From: Ancylothrix sp. D3o
GTDB taxonomy: Bacteria > Cyanobacteriota > Cyanobacteriia > Cyanobacteriales > Oscillatoriaceae
Direction of reading: 5' to 3'
Length of the DNA: 64,000 nucleotides
NCBI RefSeq assembly: GCF_025370775.1
Contig: NZ_JAMXEX010000005.1
Coordinates: 1-64,000, forward strand
Part shown: positions 19,911 to 28,979 of the stretch, one piece after another
Layout: each line of letters begins with the position of its first letter
Numbering within the stretch: the first letter of the stretch is position 1
The notes under the pieces: model-generated
What the model saw: the letters and a program-made list of their open reading frames with translations, nothing else
Told to the model about the DNA's origin: nothing
The model's database searches: none
Translations under genes and position numbers: made by a program

Positions 19911-21119
19911 ATGACCGAGAAACCACAAAAGAAATCTTTTCGGGGTAAACCCAGTTCTGGTAAACCGTCTGGCCTGAAATTTAAACGCAGTAGCGCACCC
20001 AAAAAAGATAGCTTCTCCAAACCAGACAAAAGCTTCTCCAAAGATGGCCCCCGCAAAGTAGAGCGAGAAAAAAGTTACTCAAAAGAGCGCCCACCCCAAC
20101 GGGAAAACAGTTACTCCCAAGATCGCCCACCCCAACGGGAAAAAAGTTACTCAAAAGATCGCCCACCCCAACGGGAAAACAGTTACTCAAAAGATCGCCC
20201 ACCCCAACGGGAAAACAGTTACTCAAAAGATCGCTCACCCCAGCGGGAAAACAGTTACTCCCAAGATCGCCCACCTCAACGGGAAAAAACGTTCTCACCC
20301 AAATACTCAAGCCGTCCCGAAGTAGAAATCAGCCCCTCCGATGAAGAAACCGATCTGATCTACGGGCGTCATTCAGTCCAAGCAGCCCTCAACAGCAACC
20401 GAGACCTGCACCGCATCTGGATCACATCTCAACTGCGTCACGATCCCCGCTTTTATACCGCCATTGTAGAAGCAAAACAAAACGGCACCGTCGTCGATGA
20501 AGTAGATTTTCGCCGCCTTGACCAAATTACAGGCCGAGCAAACCATCAAGGCGTAGCTGCTCAAACAGCACCCTATAAGTATTGCGAACTATCCGAAATG
20601 CTCCAAGTTGCTAAGGCAGCCGGTGATCAAGCCGTAATTATAGTCGCCGATAGCATTACAGATCCCCACAACCTGGGTGCCATTATTCGCACCGCCGAGG
20701 CAATGGGTGTACAAGGTTTGGTGATCCCCCAACGTCGCGCCGTTGGCATTACCTCAACTGTAATGAAAGTCGCCGCCGGCGCTTTAGAAAAATTTCCAGT
20801 CGCAAGGGTTGTCAATTTGGCCAGAGCCTTGGAAGAATTGAAAGCAGCAGGCTTTTGGGTCTACGGCACAGCCTCCAACGCCAGCCAACCACTGCACACT
20901 CTCAAAGTCCATAACCCCACTGTCTTAGTTGTGGGTTCCGAGGGCGAGGGTTTGAGCCTTTTGATACAGCGCCTCTGTGACGAATTAGTTTCAATTCCTT
21001 TACAGGGCGATACTCCCAGTCTTAACGTCTCTGTCGCAACCGGCATGGCTCTTTATGAAATTTACCGCCACCGCTGGGCCCAGACGCGATATGTAGATGT
21101 CAAACAATCAAACAATTGA
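19911..21119 (+). CDS. rlmB: 23S rRNA 2'-O-methyltransferase, TrmH/RlmB type, with repeat-rich N-terminus
   Basis: 402 residues from the ATG at 19911. Residues 1-140 are basic and disordered: Lys/Ser-rich, then six 12-residue repeats of the form [12 protein letters not shown], then a linker. From about 147 ([15 protein letters not shown]) comes an RlmB-like substrate-binding domain and the SPOUT methyltransferase with its three motifs: [26 protein letters not shown] and [14 protein letters not shown], which form the knotted SAM site. RlmB methylates a guanosine of the 23S rRNA peptidyl-transferase loop (G2251 in E. coli). The long basic extension is probably an RNA-binding tail; E. coli RlmB lacks it. 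Mini-RNase III is upstream in the same direction. Confidence 0.88.
   Translation: MTEKPQKKSFRGKPSSGKPSGLKFKRSSAPKKDSFSKPDKSFSKDGPRKVEREKSYSKERPPQRENSYSQDRPPQREKSYSKDRPPQRENSYSKDRPPQRENSYSKDRSPQRENSYSQDRPPQREKTFSPKYSSRPEVEISPSDEETDLIYGRHSVQAALNSNRDLHRIWITSQLRHDPRFYTAIVEAKQNGTVVDEVDFRRLDQITGRANHQGVAAQTAPYKYCELSEMLQVAKAAGDQAVIIVADSITDPHNLGAIIRTAEAMGVQGLVIPQRRAVGITSTVMKVAAGALEKFPVARVVNLARALEELKAAGFWVYGTASNASQPLHTLKVHNPTVLVVGSEGEGLSLLIQRLCDELVSIPLQGDTPSLNVSVATGMALYEIYRHRWAQTRYVDVKQSNN
20064..20279 (+). repeat. 36-bp tandem repeat inside the methyltransferase gene, six units
   Basis: Six in-frame 36-bp units encode RE(K/N)SYS(K/Q)(D/E)R(P/S)PQ; a seventh is decayed. The units are nearly identical in DNA, including third positions, which points to recent slippage or unequal exchange. 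Confidence 0.95.
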
Positions 21120-21233
21120 AAAAAGAAAAACAACCGAGTATAACGAAATGTAAATTACGCGAACATTTGCGTATCACCCCACCAACCAGTCGCCACAAGC
21201 GACCCTACGCGAACGGTAAACAGGCAAATGACA

Positions 21234-21515
21234 ATGAAAGAATTCTTGACTAGCTTGCTCTCCTTTTTCGGATTGGCTTTTTGGGTGGAAATAAGCACCG
21301 AAAGCCCCCGCTGCACCTACTACTTTGGCCCCTTTATTACCGCCAAAGAAGCAAATGCCGAAGCAGCCGGCTATGTTGAAGACCTGCAACAAGAATCCGC
21401 TCAAGGCATCCAAGTCAGTATTAAGCGCTGCAAACCTACCACCCTCACCGTCTATGAAGACTTGGGGGAGATTCGTGAGGCTCGCCGCGTGCCGGTTTTT
21501 AGCGGTCAGCCTTGA
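21234..21515 (+). CDS. DUF1816 protein
   Basis: 93 residues from the ATG at 21234 (an ATG two codons earlier is also possible; CAGG at 21221 is better spaced for 21234). The domain reads AFWVEISTESPRCTYYFGPF, then ITAKEANAEAAGYVEDLQQE and VSIKRCKPTTLTVYED. DUF1816 is a small, essentially cyanobacterial family with no function known to me. A second member lies 2.1 kb away at 23645 with the same WVEI, CTYYFGPFI and AKEA motifs. It follows the rRNA methyltransferase gene and converges on a hydrolase gene. Confidence 0.82.
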   Translation: MKEFLTSLLSFFGLAFWVEISTESPRCTYYFGPFITAKEANAEAAGYVEDLQQESAQGIQVSIKRCKPTTLTVYEDLGEIREARRVPVFSGQP

Positions 21516-21550
21516 GCGAAAGTATGATGCCAGCCGCTGCTCAAAAAAAC

Positions 21551-21583
21551 AGCCGCCCTTGTACTAGGAAGGCGAGTTTTTTT
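21551..21583 (+). terminator. Probable terminator after the DUF1816 gene
   Basis: A short imperfect hairpin (CGCC pairing with GGCG) is followed by a run of seven T. It sits between convergent genes. Confidence 0.45.
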
Positions 21584-21614
21584 GTCAGCAACCAGCCAAA
21601 TGCTTAAGCTGTTT

Positions 21615-22517
21615 TCATTCTCCATTTCCGCCAGCGCCTAGACAATTGGGCCGGCCTACTACTTGTGGGTGCGATTCTATCCATCGGTCAATATCTGCTA
21701 ATACCTGGTCGGGTATTTCCCAAGGAAACAGATGCGCCGTGTTGGGATAGCAAAGATATTCGCAATCTCGCAGATTTTGGGCCGTCTCTAAACTAGATTC
21801 GGCGGTGATGTGCCGGTCGGAATCTCCTGCTAGTACCAAGCACGGACATTCAATCAAAGCCAGCGCTTCGTTACGGTTATAGCCTTGCCTTAAGGCTTTA
21901 TTGAGCGCTCTTGTCGCCGGTTTGGAGGTTTGCAGGTAAGCTGTCATGCCATTATCCGCTAAGTATTTATAGGCGCTGGGCGTGTGTTGAGCCACCAAAT
22001 AACGGTAAAGGGATCGCTTGGCAAAGTTGTCTATATTCCATTGCCAGCTAGGAATCGCTCGGTTGATGAGCGAAGCAATAGCGGTGTAGGCCAAGTCTTG
22101 CCAGCTTACCGGCGGATGGCTGTTTCTGGGCTTGGCCGCTGAAGCTACTAAAATTAAGCCACTGACTAATTCTGGTCGCTTGAGTGCTAATTCTAAGCCG
22201 ATGATTCCTCCTAACGACCATCCCAGCACCAAGCACTGCTTTATTTTTAGCTTTTCCAGCAGTGCTTCTAAATCTAAAAGATGATCAGTCATATCAAAAT
22301 CATTTTGGGTAAGACTTTTACCATACCCCCGCAAATCTGGTGCTAAAGTTTGGAAGCGCTCGGATAAATGGTCTGTAAACACAGACATACTCTCACCACA
22401 ACCCGGATGGCCGTGTAAGCAAAGAATGGGAAATCCTTTTGAGCGCACAATCACATTTAACGAACAGATACCTCGGTCGTTGGAATTGGGCGCTAATCCT
22501 GAGCCGATTTTTTTCAT
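21615..22517 (-). CDS. Alpha/beta hydrolase
   Basis: 300 residues. The fold is clear: oxyanion segment ILCLHGHPGCGES, APDLRGYGKS, nucleophile elbow VLGWSLGG (Ser), acid in LVLAGDSDRHI and the catalytic His in NTAHLFPWE, so the triad is complete. There is no signal peptide, so it is cytoplasmic. The substrate is unknown; esterases, lipases and C-C hydrolases share this pattern. The minus-strand gene converges on DUF1816 and has no obvious operon partner. The last residues (about 285-300) look unlike the fold and may be a tail. Confidence 0.85.
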   Translation of the reverse strand: MKKIGSGLAPNSNDRGICSLNVIVRSKGFPILCLHGHPGCGESMSVFTDHLSERFQTLAPDLRGYGKSLTQNDFDMTDHLLDLEALLEKLKIKQCLVLGWSLGGIIGLELALKRPELVSGLILVASAAKPRNSHPPVSWQDLAYTAIASLINRAIPSWQWNIDNFAKRSLYRYLVAQHTPSAYKYLADNGMTAYLQTSKPATRALNKALRQGYNRNEALALIECPCLVLAGDSDRHITAESSLETAQNLRDCEYLCYPNTAHLFPWEIPDQVLADIDRWIESHPQVVGRPNCLGAGGNGE

Positions 22518-22751
22518 TGTCTTTGTCTTTTTGTGTCAATTCCAATTCAGCGATTTAAAATATTTCGACCTAAAAGGTATAGTAGAAGTGGCTAACACCT
22601 TGATTTAATCATAATTCTATCAATGGGTCGATGATTCCACCGGCTATCCCTCCTGGGCGAAAAAGACCACGAGGCCGGTCACTAAAAGCCAAATTTGTGA
22701 TAAATTTGCATGAGTTAAGCTAGATGAATTCTCCTCCTTTGAAATGCTCAA

Positions 22752-23351
22752 ATGGCGAATCATATTAAATTAGACATCCAAGAAACTGCCGAAGAGTTGA
22801 GAAATCTCCTCAAAAAAGAAACCAATACCCAAAAAAAAGAAAGACTCCACGCCCTGTACTTACTGAAGTCAGGCCAAGTTACTACCTTGGAAGCTCTTTC
22901 TAAATTACTGGTGAGAGATACTTCAACAATATACCGATGGTTTCAAAAGTATAAAACAGAAGGATTAACCGGCTTTCTCAAGTTATACATCCCCGCCGGT
23001 AGACCGTTAACCATTCCCCCAGAAGCCTTAGAACAGCTTAAGCAAAAAGTCCAAGAACCCGAAGCCTTTAAAACCTATGGAGAAATTCAATTATGGTTAA
23101 AAGCTAATTGTGGGGTAGATGTTGATTACTATGTAGTTTATCGAACCGTCCGCTATCAGCTAAAAGCTAAAATGAAAGCGCCTCGAAATTCTAAAAAAAA
23201 TTCCCTTCGTGAAACCTCCCGCGATAGCGACATGGCGCTTCCTTCTGCCAACACAAAACCCTCAAAGAGCGTCAACAACACTTATAACGCCTCCGGCGAA
23301 CCATCCATGCGTTTCGTGCCGGCTTCTCCCTCTGGTCAAGGGTTTCTGTGA
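22752..23351 (+). CDS. IS630-type transposase remnant (HTH part only)
   Basis: 199 residues. The first 145 match the N-terminal helix-turn-helix half of IS630-family transposases as found in cyanobacteria: a stretch with ERLHALYLLKSGQV, LVRDTSTIYRWFQKYKTEGL, AGRPLTIPPEALEQL, and KTYGEIQLWLKANCGVDVDY with the second winged-helix YRTVRYQLKAKMK. After KAPR the reading turns to a Ser/Asn-rich tail of about 55 residues with no DDE catalytic motif in any frame that I could find before 23645. It is therefore probably a broken transposase that ends in random sequence, though a domesticated DNA-binding protein cannot be excluded. No terminal inverted repeats were identified. Confidence 0.65.
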   Translation: MANHIKLDIQETAEELRNLLKKETNTQKKERLHALYLLKSGQVTTLEALSKLLVRDTSTIYRWFQKYKTEGLTGFLKLYIPAGRPLTIPPEALEQLKQKVQEPEAFKTYGEIQLWLKANCGVDVDYYVVYRTVRYQLKAKMKAPRNSKKNSLRETSRDSDMALPSANTKPSKSVNNTYNASGEPSMRFVPASPSGQGFL

Positions 23352-23644
23352 TAATCTTACTGTGCCTAAATAAATCGCGTCAAAACAGCCCTCTGACTGT
23401 TCTCGAAATCAAAACGAGCCAATGCGGGTAGAAATTTTTAATGAGTGGAGCAGGAAAACCGGCCTGGACGTTAAAGCAACCCACAGAAAAGTCGGTGAAC
23501 CTCCCCCAACTCATCCAACCAACCATGACAAAAAATGCCACACTCAAAGTACAACGATCCAATAGCAACACTTTGAGCAAAAACCACAGGTTTTAAGCAG
23601 CGGATCTTCCACACAACTACGCCGTTAGACTTGAGGGACAAACA

Positions 23645-23893
23645 ATGAAACTAGCCACAACAATAGAAGACATTTTTACCGCTCACTTAGAAAAATTTGA
23701 GTTAGCTTGGTGGGTAGAAATTATCACCACAGAACCCGCCTGTACCTACTATTTTGGCCCCTTTATCAGCGCCAAAGAAGCCCTTTTATCCAAAGACGGA
23801 TACATCGAAGACCTTGAACAAGAAGAAGCCCAAGGAATCACCGTTCAAATTAAACAATGCCACCCCCAAGAATTAACTCTTTTTGAAGACTAA
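23645..23893 (+). CDS. DUF1816 protein, second copy
   Basis: 82 residues with the family pattern AWWVEIITTEPACTYYFGPF, SAKEALLSKDGYIEDLEQEE and VQIKQCHPQELTLFED. It is a paralogue of the gene at 21234 (same motif order and length), separated from it by the hydrolase and the transposase remnant. Function unknown; I would not go beyond the family assignment. Confidence 0.82.
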   Translation: MKLATTIEDIFTAHLEKFELAWWVEIITTEPACTYYFGPFISAKEALLSKDGYIEDLEQEEAQGITVQIKQCHPQELTLFED

Positions 23894-24224
23894 AAACCTC
23901 AAAAAATATCTTTTTACCCTGGGGTTTATTCTCAACAAAACCCTAACCGAGGTTAGGCATTTTATCTTTTAAAAGCCGAATATTGCCTTCAACTTTACCC
24001 AAAGAGCAAAGCCAACAATTAAAAGAAAATACCAGTCTGCTCACAATATCCAGCCACCAAAGAAAAACAGACAGTTTTCGCCAAATTCGTATTCCTGATA
24101 CCGCTTCGCTTAACGTTTTTTTTGCGCCTAATTTTTGGTCAGCCACCATTTTAACAGCCCCAAAACAAGCTATACTCAAAAACGTCAAGTTATTGCCTCA
24201 CCTTGCGATGGTGGTGGCCAAAAA
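23894..24224. other. Intergenic region before the desaturase gene, no gene seen
   Basis: 331 bp. A plus-strand open frame runs through it but continues out of frame into the desaturase and has no family likeness. An in-frame TTG at 24135 would extend the desaturase by 30 residues of non-family sequence. Confidence 0.45.
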
Positions 24225-25331
24225 ATGCTCGCCGAAAAAACCATTAATCCCCTTGACCAACAAAGGCTCATTCCCCAATCAGTTTACGCTAAAAAATTGC
24301 GTCCCCTTTTGCCAGACGATGCCTTTGCTCCCAACTCCAACAAATTACTTATCCTATTAATAAATATCGGGATTTTATTGCTGGGATGGGGAATTGCTGC
24401 TCATTTAGATCAGTGGCCCATCTATCTTTTATGGCTCTATTTACCTCTGGCCTTAATTATGGGCAATAGCGTCATCGTTTTGTTGTTTAGTTCCCACGAT
24501 CTCATGCACGGAAGTGTCATTAAAAAATCATGGTTTAGCTATTGCATTAGCTTCCTGGGACTAACGATGTTATGGATGCCTCCGACTCAGTGGAAATATG
24601 TCCACAACCTCGTCCATCATAACCACACAAATTCCCTCAAAGATCCAGATCGCAATTACCTTTATGAGCAGCCTCATACCTGGGGAAAATGGATTCAAAA
24701 TCTCTTTGTTCCCTCGGTAGAAGTTAATTTTCTGTGGTTGATCTTGGGAATGACAGCATCTTGGGGAGTGCATAATTTACGCAATGTCTCTTCTGTGCTG
24801 TTTTTTAATAATGAGTCCGTTGATTATGTGCCGGCAGCCTTTAAAGTCAGTCAAAAAGATCGGTTAACCATCGCTTTTGAATGTCTGGGAATTTTTGCGC
24901 TTCATTTGAGCATTCTCTTCTATCTAGGCTTTCATCCTCTAAAACTTGCCCTTGGCTACTTTTTGCCCATAGCAATTGGTCATGCCGGCGCAATGTTTTA
25001 CATCTATACCAATCACATGACTTGTCGGATGACAAGTATTAATGACCCCCTCATTAATAGTGTTTCTCTGCGGGTTCCAAAAATCTTTGACTTGCTGCAT
25101 TTACATTTTTCTTACCACACAGAGCATCATATTTTCCCCAGCATAAACTCTGATTATTATCCCCTGGTTCAAGAATTGTTAGAAATTCACTATCCCAACC
25201 GGATGAACTTAGTTGATGCCGGTGAAGCTTGGCGGTTGCTGATGCAAACACCTCGACATTATAAAGATGAAGTTACCTTGACAGATTCGTCTGGTAAATT
25301 ATCGGTAACTTGTCCGCTTAATAATGGTTAA
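24225..25331 (+). CDS. Membrane fatty acid desaturase
   Basis: 368 residues from the ATG at 24225. All three histidine boxes that bind the di-iron centre are present: HDLMHG, HNLVHHNH and HTEHHIFP. Four hydrophobic stretches surround them (for example LLILLINIGILLLGWGIAA and IYLLWLYLPLALIMGNSVIV). Such enzymes introduce double bonds into acyl chains or desaturate/hydroxylate related lipids at the thylakoid or plasma membrane using ferredoxin. The boxes do not allow me to name DesA, B, C or D. The gene stands alone. A long A/T hairpin follows the stop. Confidence 0.85.
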   Translation: MLAEKTINPLDQQRLIPQSVYAKKLRPLLPDDAFAPNSNKLLILLINIGILLLGWGIAAHLDQWPIYLLWLYLPLALIMGNSVIVLLFSSHDLMHGSVIKKSWFSYCISFLGLTMLWMPPTQWKYVHNLVHHNHTNSLKDPDRNYLYEQPHTWGKWIQNLFVPSVEVNFLWLILGMTASWGVHNLRNVSSVLFFNNESVDYVPAAFKVSQKDRLTIAFECLGIFALHLSILFYLGFHPLKLALGYFLPIAIGHAGAMFYIYTNHMTCRMTSINDPLINSVSLRVPKIFDLLHLHFSYHTEHHIFPSINSDYYPLVQELLEIHYPNRMNLVDAGEAWRLLMQTPRHYKDEVTLTDSSGKLSVTCPLNNG

Positions 25332-25369
25332 AAAAAAAAGCCGCAGTTTTAAAGCTGGGGCTTTTTTTT
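25332..25369. terminator. Bidirectional terminator between desaturase and TgpA-like gene
   Basis: An A run, GCC ... GGC stem with an inner CAG/CTG, and a run of eight T. It begins at the desaturase stop codon and serves both convergent genes. Confidence 0.8.
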
Positions 25370-25385
25370 ATTCAAAAATCACGAA

Positions 25386-27710
25386 TCAGCGAGAAACTCG
25401 ACGACTTAAATGCTTTTTCAAAGACTGTAACCGCTGGGAAAGAGAAGGAATATTAGCCACAACACCGCCATAACGCCAGCGTACATAAGCATCTGTAATG
25501 TCATTAACAATTTCCCGCCAAGACTGATAAGAAATTTGAGAATCCCGCGCAAATTCTAAAGGAGTTTGAGCAGGATGTTTGCGGAACCCTCGCTCAGCCA
25601 AAGCCGCCAACATTTGCTGATAAATACTTTCCACCGGCGCTAACTTAGCCAACCATCGACGGTAACGCCAAGCTCGCCAACCTTTCCAACTCAACCAACC
25701 GGCAAAACCTAAACCTATCGCCATCAAAATCAGGGCAAACAAACCCAACCAACCCTGGGAAAATAAATTCCATAACCAGGCAAACAAAAGCAGAAAATTG
25801 GTAAAAATTGCCCCAAACACCCGATTTAAAAAACCGGTAACAGGAGATGGTAACCAACCGGCAACCCAACTCCAAAACTGTTGTAAAACCCCAAAAGTTT
25901 GATTTTCTTCAATTGAACTAGGGATCACATCATGCCCCGGAATGGGATCAAAAGCAAACCAACCATACTTAGGGAAATAAACCTCAGTCATCGCATAAGC
26001 ATCGGTATTGCGGACAATATAAAACCCTGTAAACGGATTAAATTCTCCAGAGGCATAACCCACCACCAAGCGAGCCGGTATGCCAATCGAGCGCAACATC
26101 ACCGCTAACACTGTTGAAAAATGATCGGGATAACCGCCTTGATACTTAAAAAGAAAAGCCTCAGCCAAATCTTCATTTTTTTCTAAAAACGGCATCCCAG
26201 GCTTTAATTGATAGCGCTGTTTTAAAGCTTGCGCCAAATACAAAGCCTTTTCATAGGAAGAAGTAATGGGAGTCGGTGATGTAGCTAACAAATCTTCAGT
26301 CAGATTTTTAACCTTACCCGCAATCTTTGGAGGAACCTGCAAGTAAAGTTTTTGAAAGATTTTGTAACCGTTGGTATTTTTTGCAGAAATAGGCGGTGCA
26401 TTTCGTAGTGCCGAACGATTGCGATAAGGAACATCAGAAATGACAGTATAGGTAATTCCTTCTGCTAAGGGCACCGGCGAACGTAAACCCCCCTCAGTAT
26501 CAAACGCCACCTCTGGAGTTGGGAAAAAAAGCTGTTTTGGTTCTGCCAACGCCGGAATCAAATTCGGCATATCCGAAATAGCCGTATAAGTTTGAATTAC
26601 CTCTTTTGTCCGGTTTGCAGTTATCGGCGAAGGCACATAAAATTGATAAGACCAAGGCGGACGAGTGAGTTTTTTCGCCTGTTCATTGCGCGAAATTTTC
26701 CAGCCTTGGCCGGTGTAGCGATCAAACGCCAAAACCCGCCAAAAACCAGGAGACTGAGAACGAACCCGCATTACTTCCTTGGGTTTCATTACACCCCGCA
26801 GGTTCATATTCATTTGGCTATTAAAGCCATAATAAAAAGTATCATCAAGCTGACCCGGCCCTTCTTCTTGTTGAGTTCCAGCACCGGCCCCACCAGAACC
26901 CTCACCACCACCACGACCCAAACGCGGGTTAAAAATCCGGCTACTATCAAATTGTCCTTGAAATTCAATCGGAGCGCTAACAGGAAAAGACCGTAATTGA
27001 TACCCAGGAAAGCGAGGAAGAACCGCAAAAACCGCTAGACCTAAACCGAGAATAAAGCTAAAAAGTAACAAGTAAAACTTGAAAATTTGGCGATTTTCTT
27101 GGGCGCTTTTTTTGATTTTTTGTTGTTGAGGTTTAGAGACAGAAAGACCCAAACGTGAGCGGTAATCTAAAACTAAAGCTGGTAAAGCAATTGCCAAAAA
27201 CAACAATAAAACCGGCCCAAAGGCTAAGGTTTGAGATAAGGTGCCGGCCACCCCAATTAAAATTAGTCCGATCACCATTGAATAGCCCAAATCTTTACGG
27301 CGGGGCAAATCAAAACTGTGAAGGACTTGCACTTGAATTAACAACCCAGCCAGCACAGAGCGTGTATCATTAGTTGCATCAACAACCGACGCAAACAATC
27401 CCTGAAAGAAAAATCCTAAAGCCAGCAGCATTCCAATGGCCAGTAAAAATTTAACCGGCACATTAGCGCGGCGACGCTGACGATAACTCCAAAAAGCTCC
27501 GACAATACTCAAAGGCACGGCCCAAAAGCTAATTTGAGTTTCCGCCGCAATATCAGTAGCAATAATTCCCACAATCACAAGTGCCTGTACCAACACCCGC
27601 AGCCAGATAGACTCTTCTGGCACTGGCGGGGGTACCGATTCAAGCCGCCGCCACAAATCCCCAATCAGGGGAAGCGAAAGCAGCCGGCGACTTCCAAAGG
27701 AATTTGACAT
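25386..27710 (-). CDS. TgpA-like membrane protein with a catalytically dead transglutaminase domain
   Basis: 774 residues. The N-terminal third is the DUF3488 region with at least five membrane helices (for example VLVQALVIVGIIATDIAA, LLAIGMLLALGFFFQGLFA, LLLFSFILGLGLAVFAVL). A periplasmic part leads to a transglutaminase-like core, then another helix (LGLFALILMAIGLGFAGWL) and a cytoplasmic DUF4129 tail (PLEFARDSQISYQSWREIV). In active TgpA the triad is Cys-His-Asp; here the equivalents are Pro528 (GGYPDHF), Tyr572 (NTDAYAMTEV) and Asp588 (GWFAFDP), with spacings of 44 and 16 residues. Cys and His are therefore missing and the domain cannot be a normal transglutaminase or protease. A binding or scaffold role at the envelope is an inference. 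Confidence 0.85.
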   Translation of the reverse strand: MSNSFGSRRLLSLPLIGDLWRRLESVPPPVPEESIWLRVLVQALVIVGIIATDIAAETQISFWAVPLSIVGAFWSYRQRRRANVPVKFLLAIGMLLALGFFFQGLFASVVDATNDTRSVLAGLLIQVQVLHSFDLPRRKDLGYSMVIGLILIGVAGTLSQTLAFGPVLLLFLAIALPALVLDYRSRLGLSVSKPQQQKIKKSAQENRQIFKFYLLLFSFILGLGLAVFAVLPRFPGYQLRSFPVSAPIEFQGQFDSSRIFNPRLGRGGGEGSGGAGAGTQQEEGPGQLDDTFYYGFNSQMNMNLRGVMKPKEVMRVRSQSPGFWRVLAFDRYTGQGWKISRNEQAKKLTRPPWSYQFYVPSPITANRTKEVIQTYTAISDMPNLIPALAEPKQLFFPTPEVAFDTEGGLRSPVPLAEGITYTVISDVPYRNRSALRNAPPISAKNTNGYKIFQKLYLQVPPKIAGKVKNLTEDLLATSPTPITSSYEKALYLAQALKQRYQLKPGMPFLEKNEDLAEAFLFKYQGGYPDHFSTVLAVMLRSIGIPARLVVGYASGEFNPFTGFYIVRNTDAYAMTEVYFPKYGWFAFDPIPGHDVIPSSIEENQTFGVLQQFWSWVAGWLPSPVTGFLNRVFGAIFTNFLLLFAWLWNLFSQGWLGLFALILMAIGLGFAGWLSWKGWRAWRYRRWLAKLAPVESIYQQMLAALAERGFRKHPAQTPLEFARDSQISYQSWREIVNDITDAYVRWRYGGVVANIPSLSQRLQSLKKHLSRRVSR

Positions 27711-27938
27711 GGTAGATGTTTGGTGCGTTGATTTTAGAAATTAGAGCATGAATTTTGAAGCAGCGGCACGAAGACCGGCTTTCAAAATTACCTTGCCATC
27801 TTTAATCTAAAATCCGCTTAAAAGTTGTGCCACCCATCACCAGACAAATCAGACTGACAAGATATTAAAAGTAGCCATACTGTCAATATCATCTGTATTG
27901 ATCTGGAGTTTTTTAAATTCCACCCGTAGAGCAAGCAC

Positions 27939-28979
27939 CTAAGTTGAGGACACCGGACAAACTGCCAGCGATAGCGGTTGAGCCTCAAGCATATCTAAAC
28001 AAACTTCTAAAGCATAGGTTGTGTCGGGTTGAGGATCAAAAATCTCCACAGAGAGACAACCAGCATCAGGCCGGTGAGTTTGAGCAGAGACTTTTCCGCA
28101 ACACATTTGCAACGAACCACCGGCAGGAAGCTGACACTGCACCCGCAGTTTAGGAAACTGAAGCGCCGGTTCATAAAAAGCTTGCACCAGAACAATGCCA
28201 ACCGCAGTTTCCCATGTGCGCTGTACAACTGATTGAGCCGGTGAAACCACCAGCGTCAAATGGCCCATAATTTCCCGCGCCGCCAATAAAGAAAGCTGCA
28301 TCTGTTGGCTTGCAGTAGCTTGTTCATAAGTTGAGGGTAAATTTGATCCCCCGCGAGCAGCCCCCAGCAACACCAAAGAAGCGACCTCATTAAGGGCTCC
28401 CGATTGACCCGGAAACACAGTCTCAACAGCGCGAATTAACCTAACTCCTTCTCGCACCGACGAGTTAACCAAATTCAAACAGCGCTCAAAAATTTGTAAT
28501 AAAACGGTTTCAGGAACCGCCGGCAGATTGAGAGTACCGAGTTGATTTGCCCAAAAAGAGCAATCAGGAACAATTGTCTCAAATCCACCATCTGGATATT
28601 CAACAACCTCGCTTTCCCAAGGAAAAAGCGGCGGTTTTAATTGGATTTCAGCTTCCATGCGGCGCTTTAGTAACGCCTTAAAACGGTCTTGCACGACAGG
28701 TATTTCTCCCAGACTAAAAGGTTTGTCCTCCTGTGAGGCAGGAGGGGCTACCGTTGGTGAAGCCTCTGCAAAGTCGCAAGCCGAATCATTAGAAACAGAA
28801 AAACTTATTTCTTCCGAATCTAACGGGTCGATCTCAGCGTCGAGAAAATCGTCCTCCGCTTCAGCCTCAATAGCCATTTGGGCCCCAGCCGATAGATTAG
28901 ACTGGGATGAGGCATCGGTAGCTTTTTCGTGTAAAAGCCGAGCGAATAGACTTTGTAGCGCTTCTGAGTCACTATTCAT
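27939..28979 (-). CDS. patU: PatU-like protein, downstream partner of HetZ
   Basis: 346 residues. The acidic N-terminus (residues 1-85, DDFLDAEIDPLDSEE) is low complexity; the conserved part begins near VQDRFKALLKRRMEAEIQLK, followed by PPLFPWESEVVEYPD, LGTLNLPAVPETVLLQIFERC and a C-terminal domain around TWETAVGIVLVQAFYEP. This order and the position directly after hetZ fit PatU, which in Anabaena 7120 is split into patU5 and patU3 next to hetZ. There it influences heterocyst pattern; filamentous species without heterocysts also keep hetZ and patU. The start codon overlaps the hetZ end by 8 bases, implying translational coupling. Name rests on context and motif memory, not on a search. Confidence 0.72.
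   Translation of the reverse strand: MNSDSEALQSLFARLLHEKATDASSQSNLSAGAQMAIEAEAEDDFLDAEIDPLDSEEISFSVSNDSACDFAEASPTVAPPASQEDKPFSLGEIPVVQDRFKALLKRRMEAEIQLKPPLFPWESEVVEYPDGGFETIVPDCSFWANQLGTLNLPAVPETVLLQIFERCLNLVNSSVREGVRLIRAVETVFPGQSGALNEVASLVLLGAARGGSNLPSTYEQATASQQMQLSLLAAREIMGHLTLVVSPAQSVVQRTWETAVGIVLVQAFYEPALQFPKLRVQCQLPAGGSLQMCCGKVSAQTHRPDAGCLSVEIFDPQPDTTYALEVCLDMLEAQPLSLAVCPVSST

Noticed and set aside
20064-20279. Regular 36-bp periodicity suggestive of a CRISPR array
   Set aside because: Units are contiguous without spacers and encode an in-frame protein repeat.
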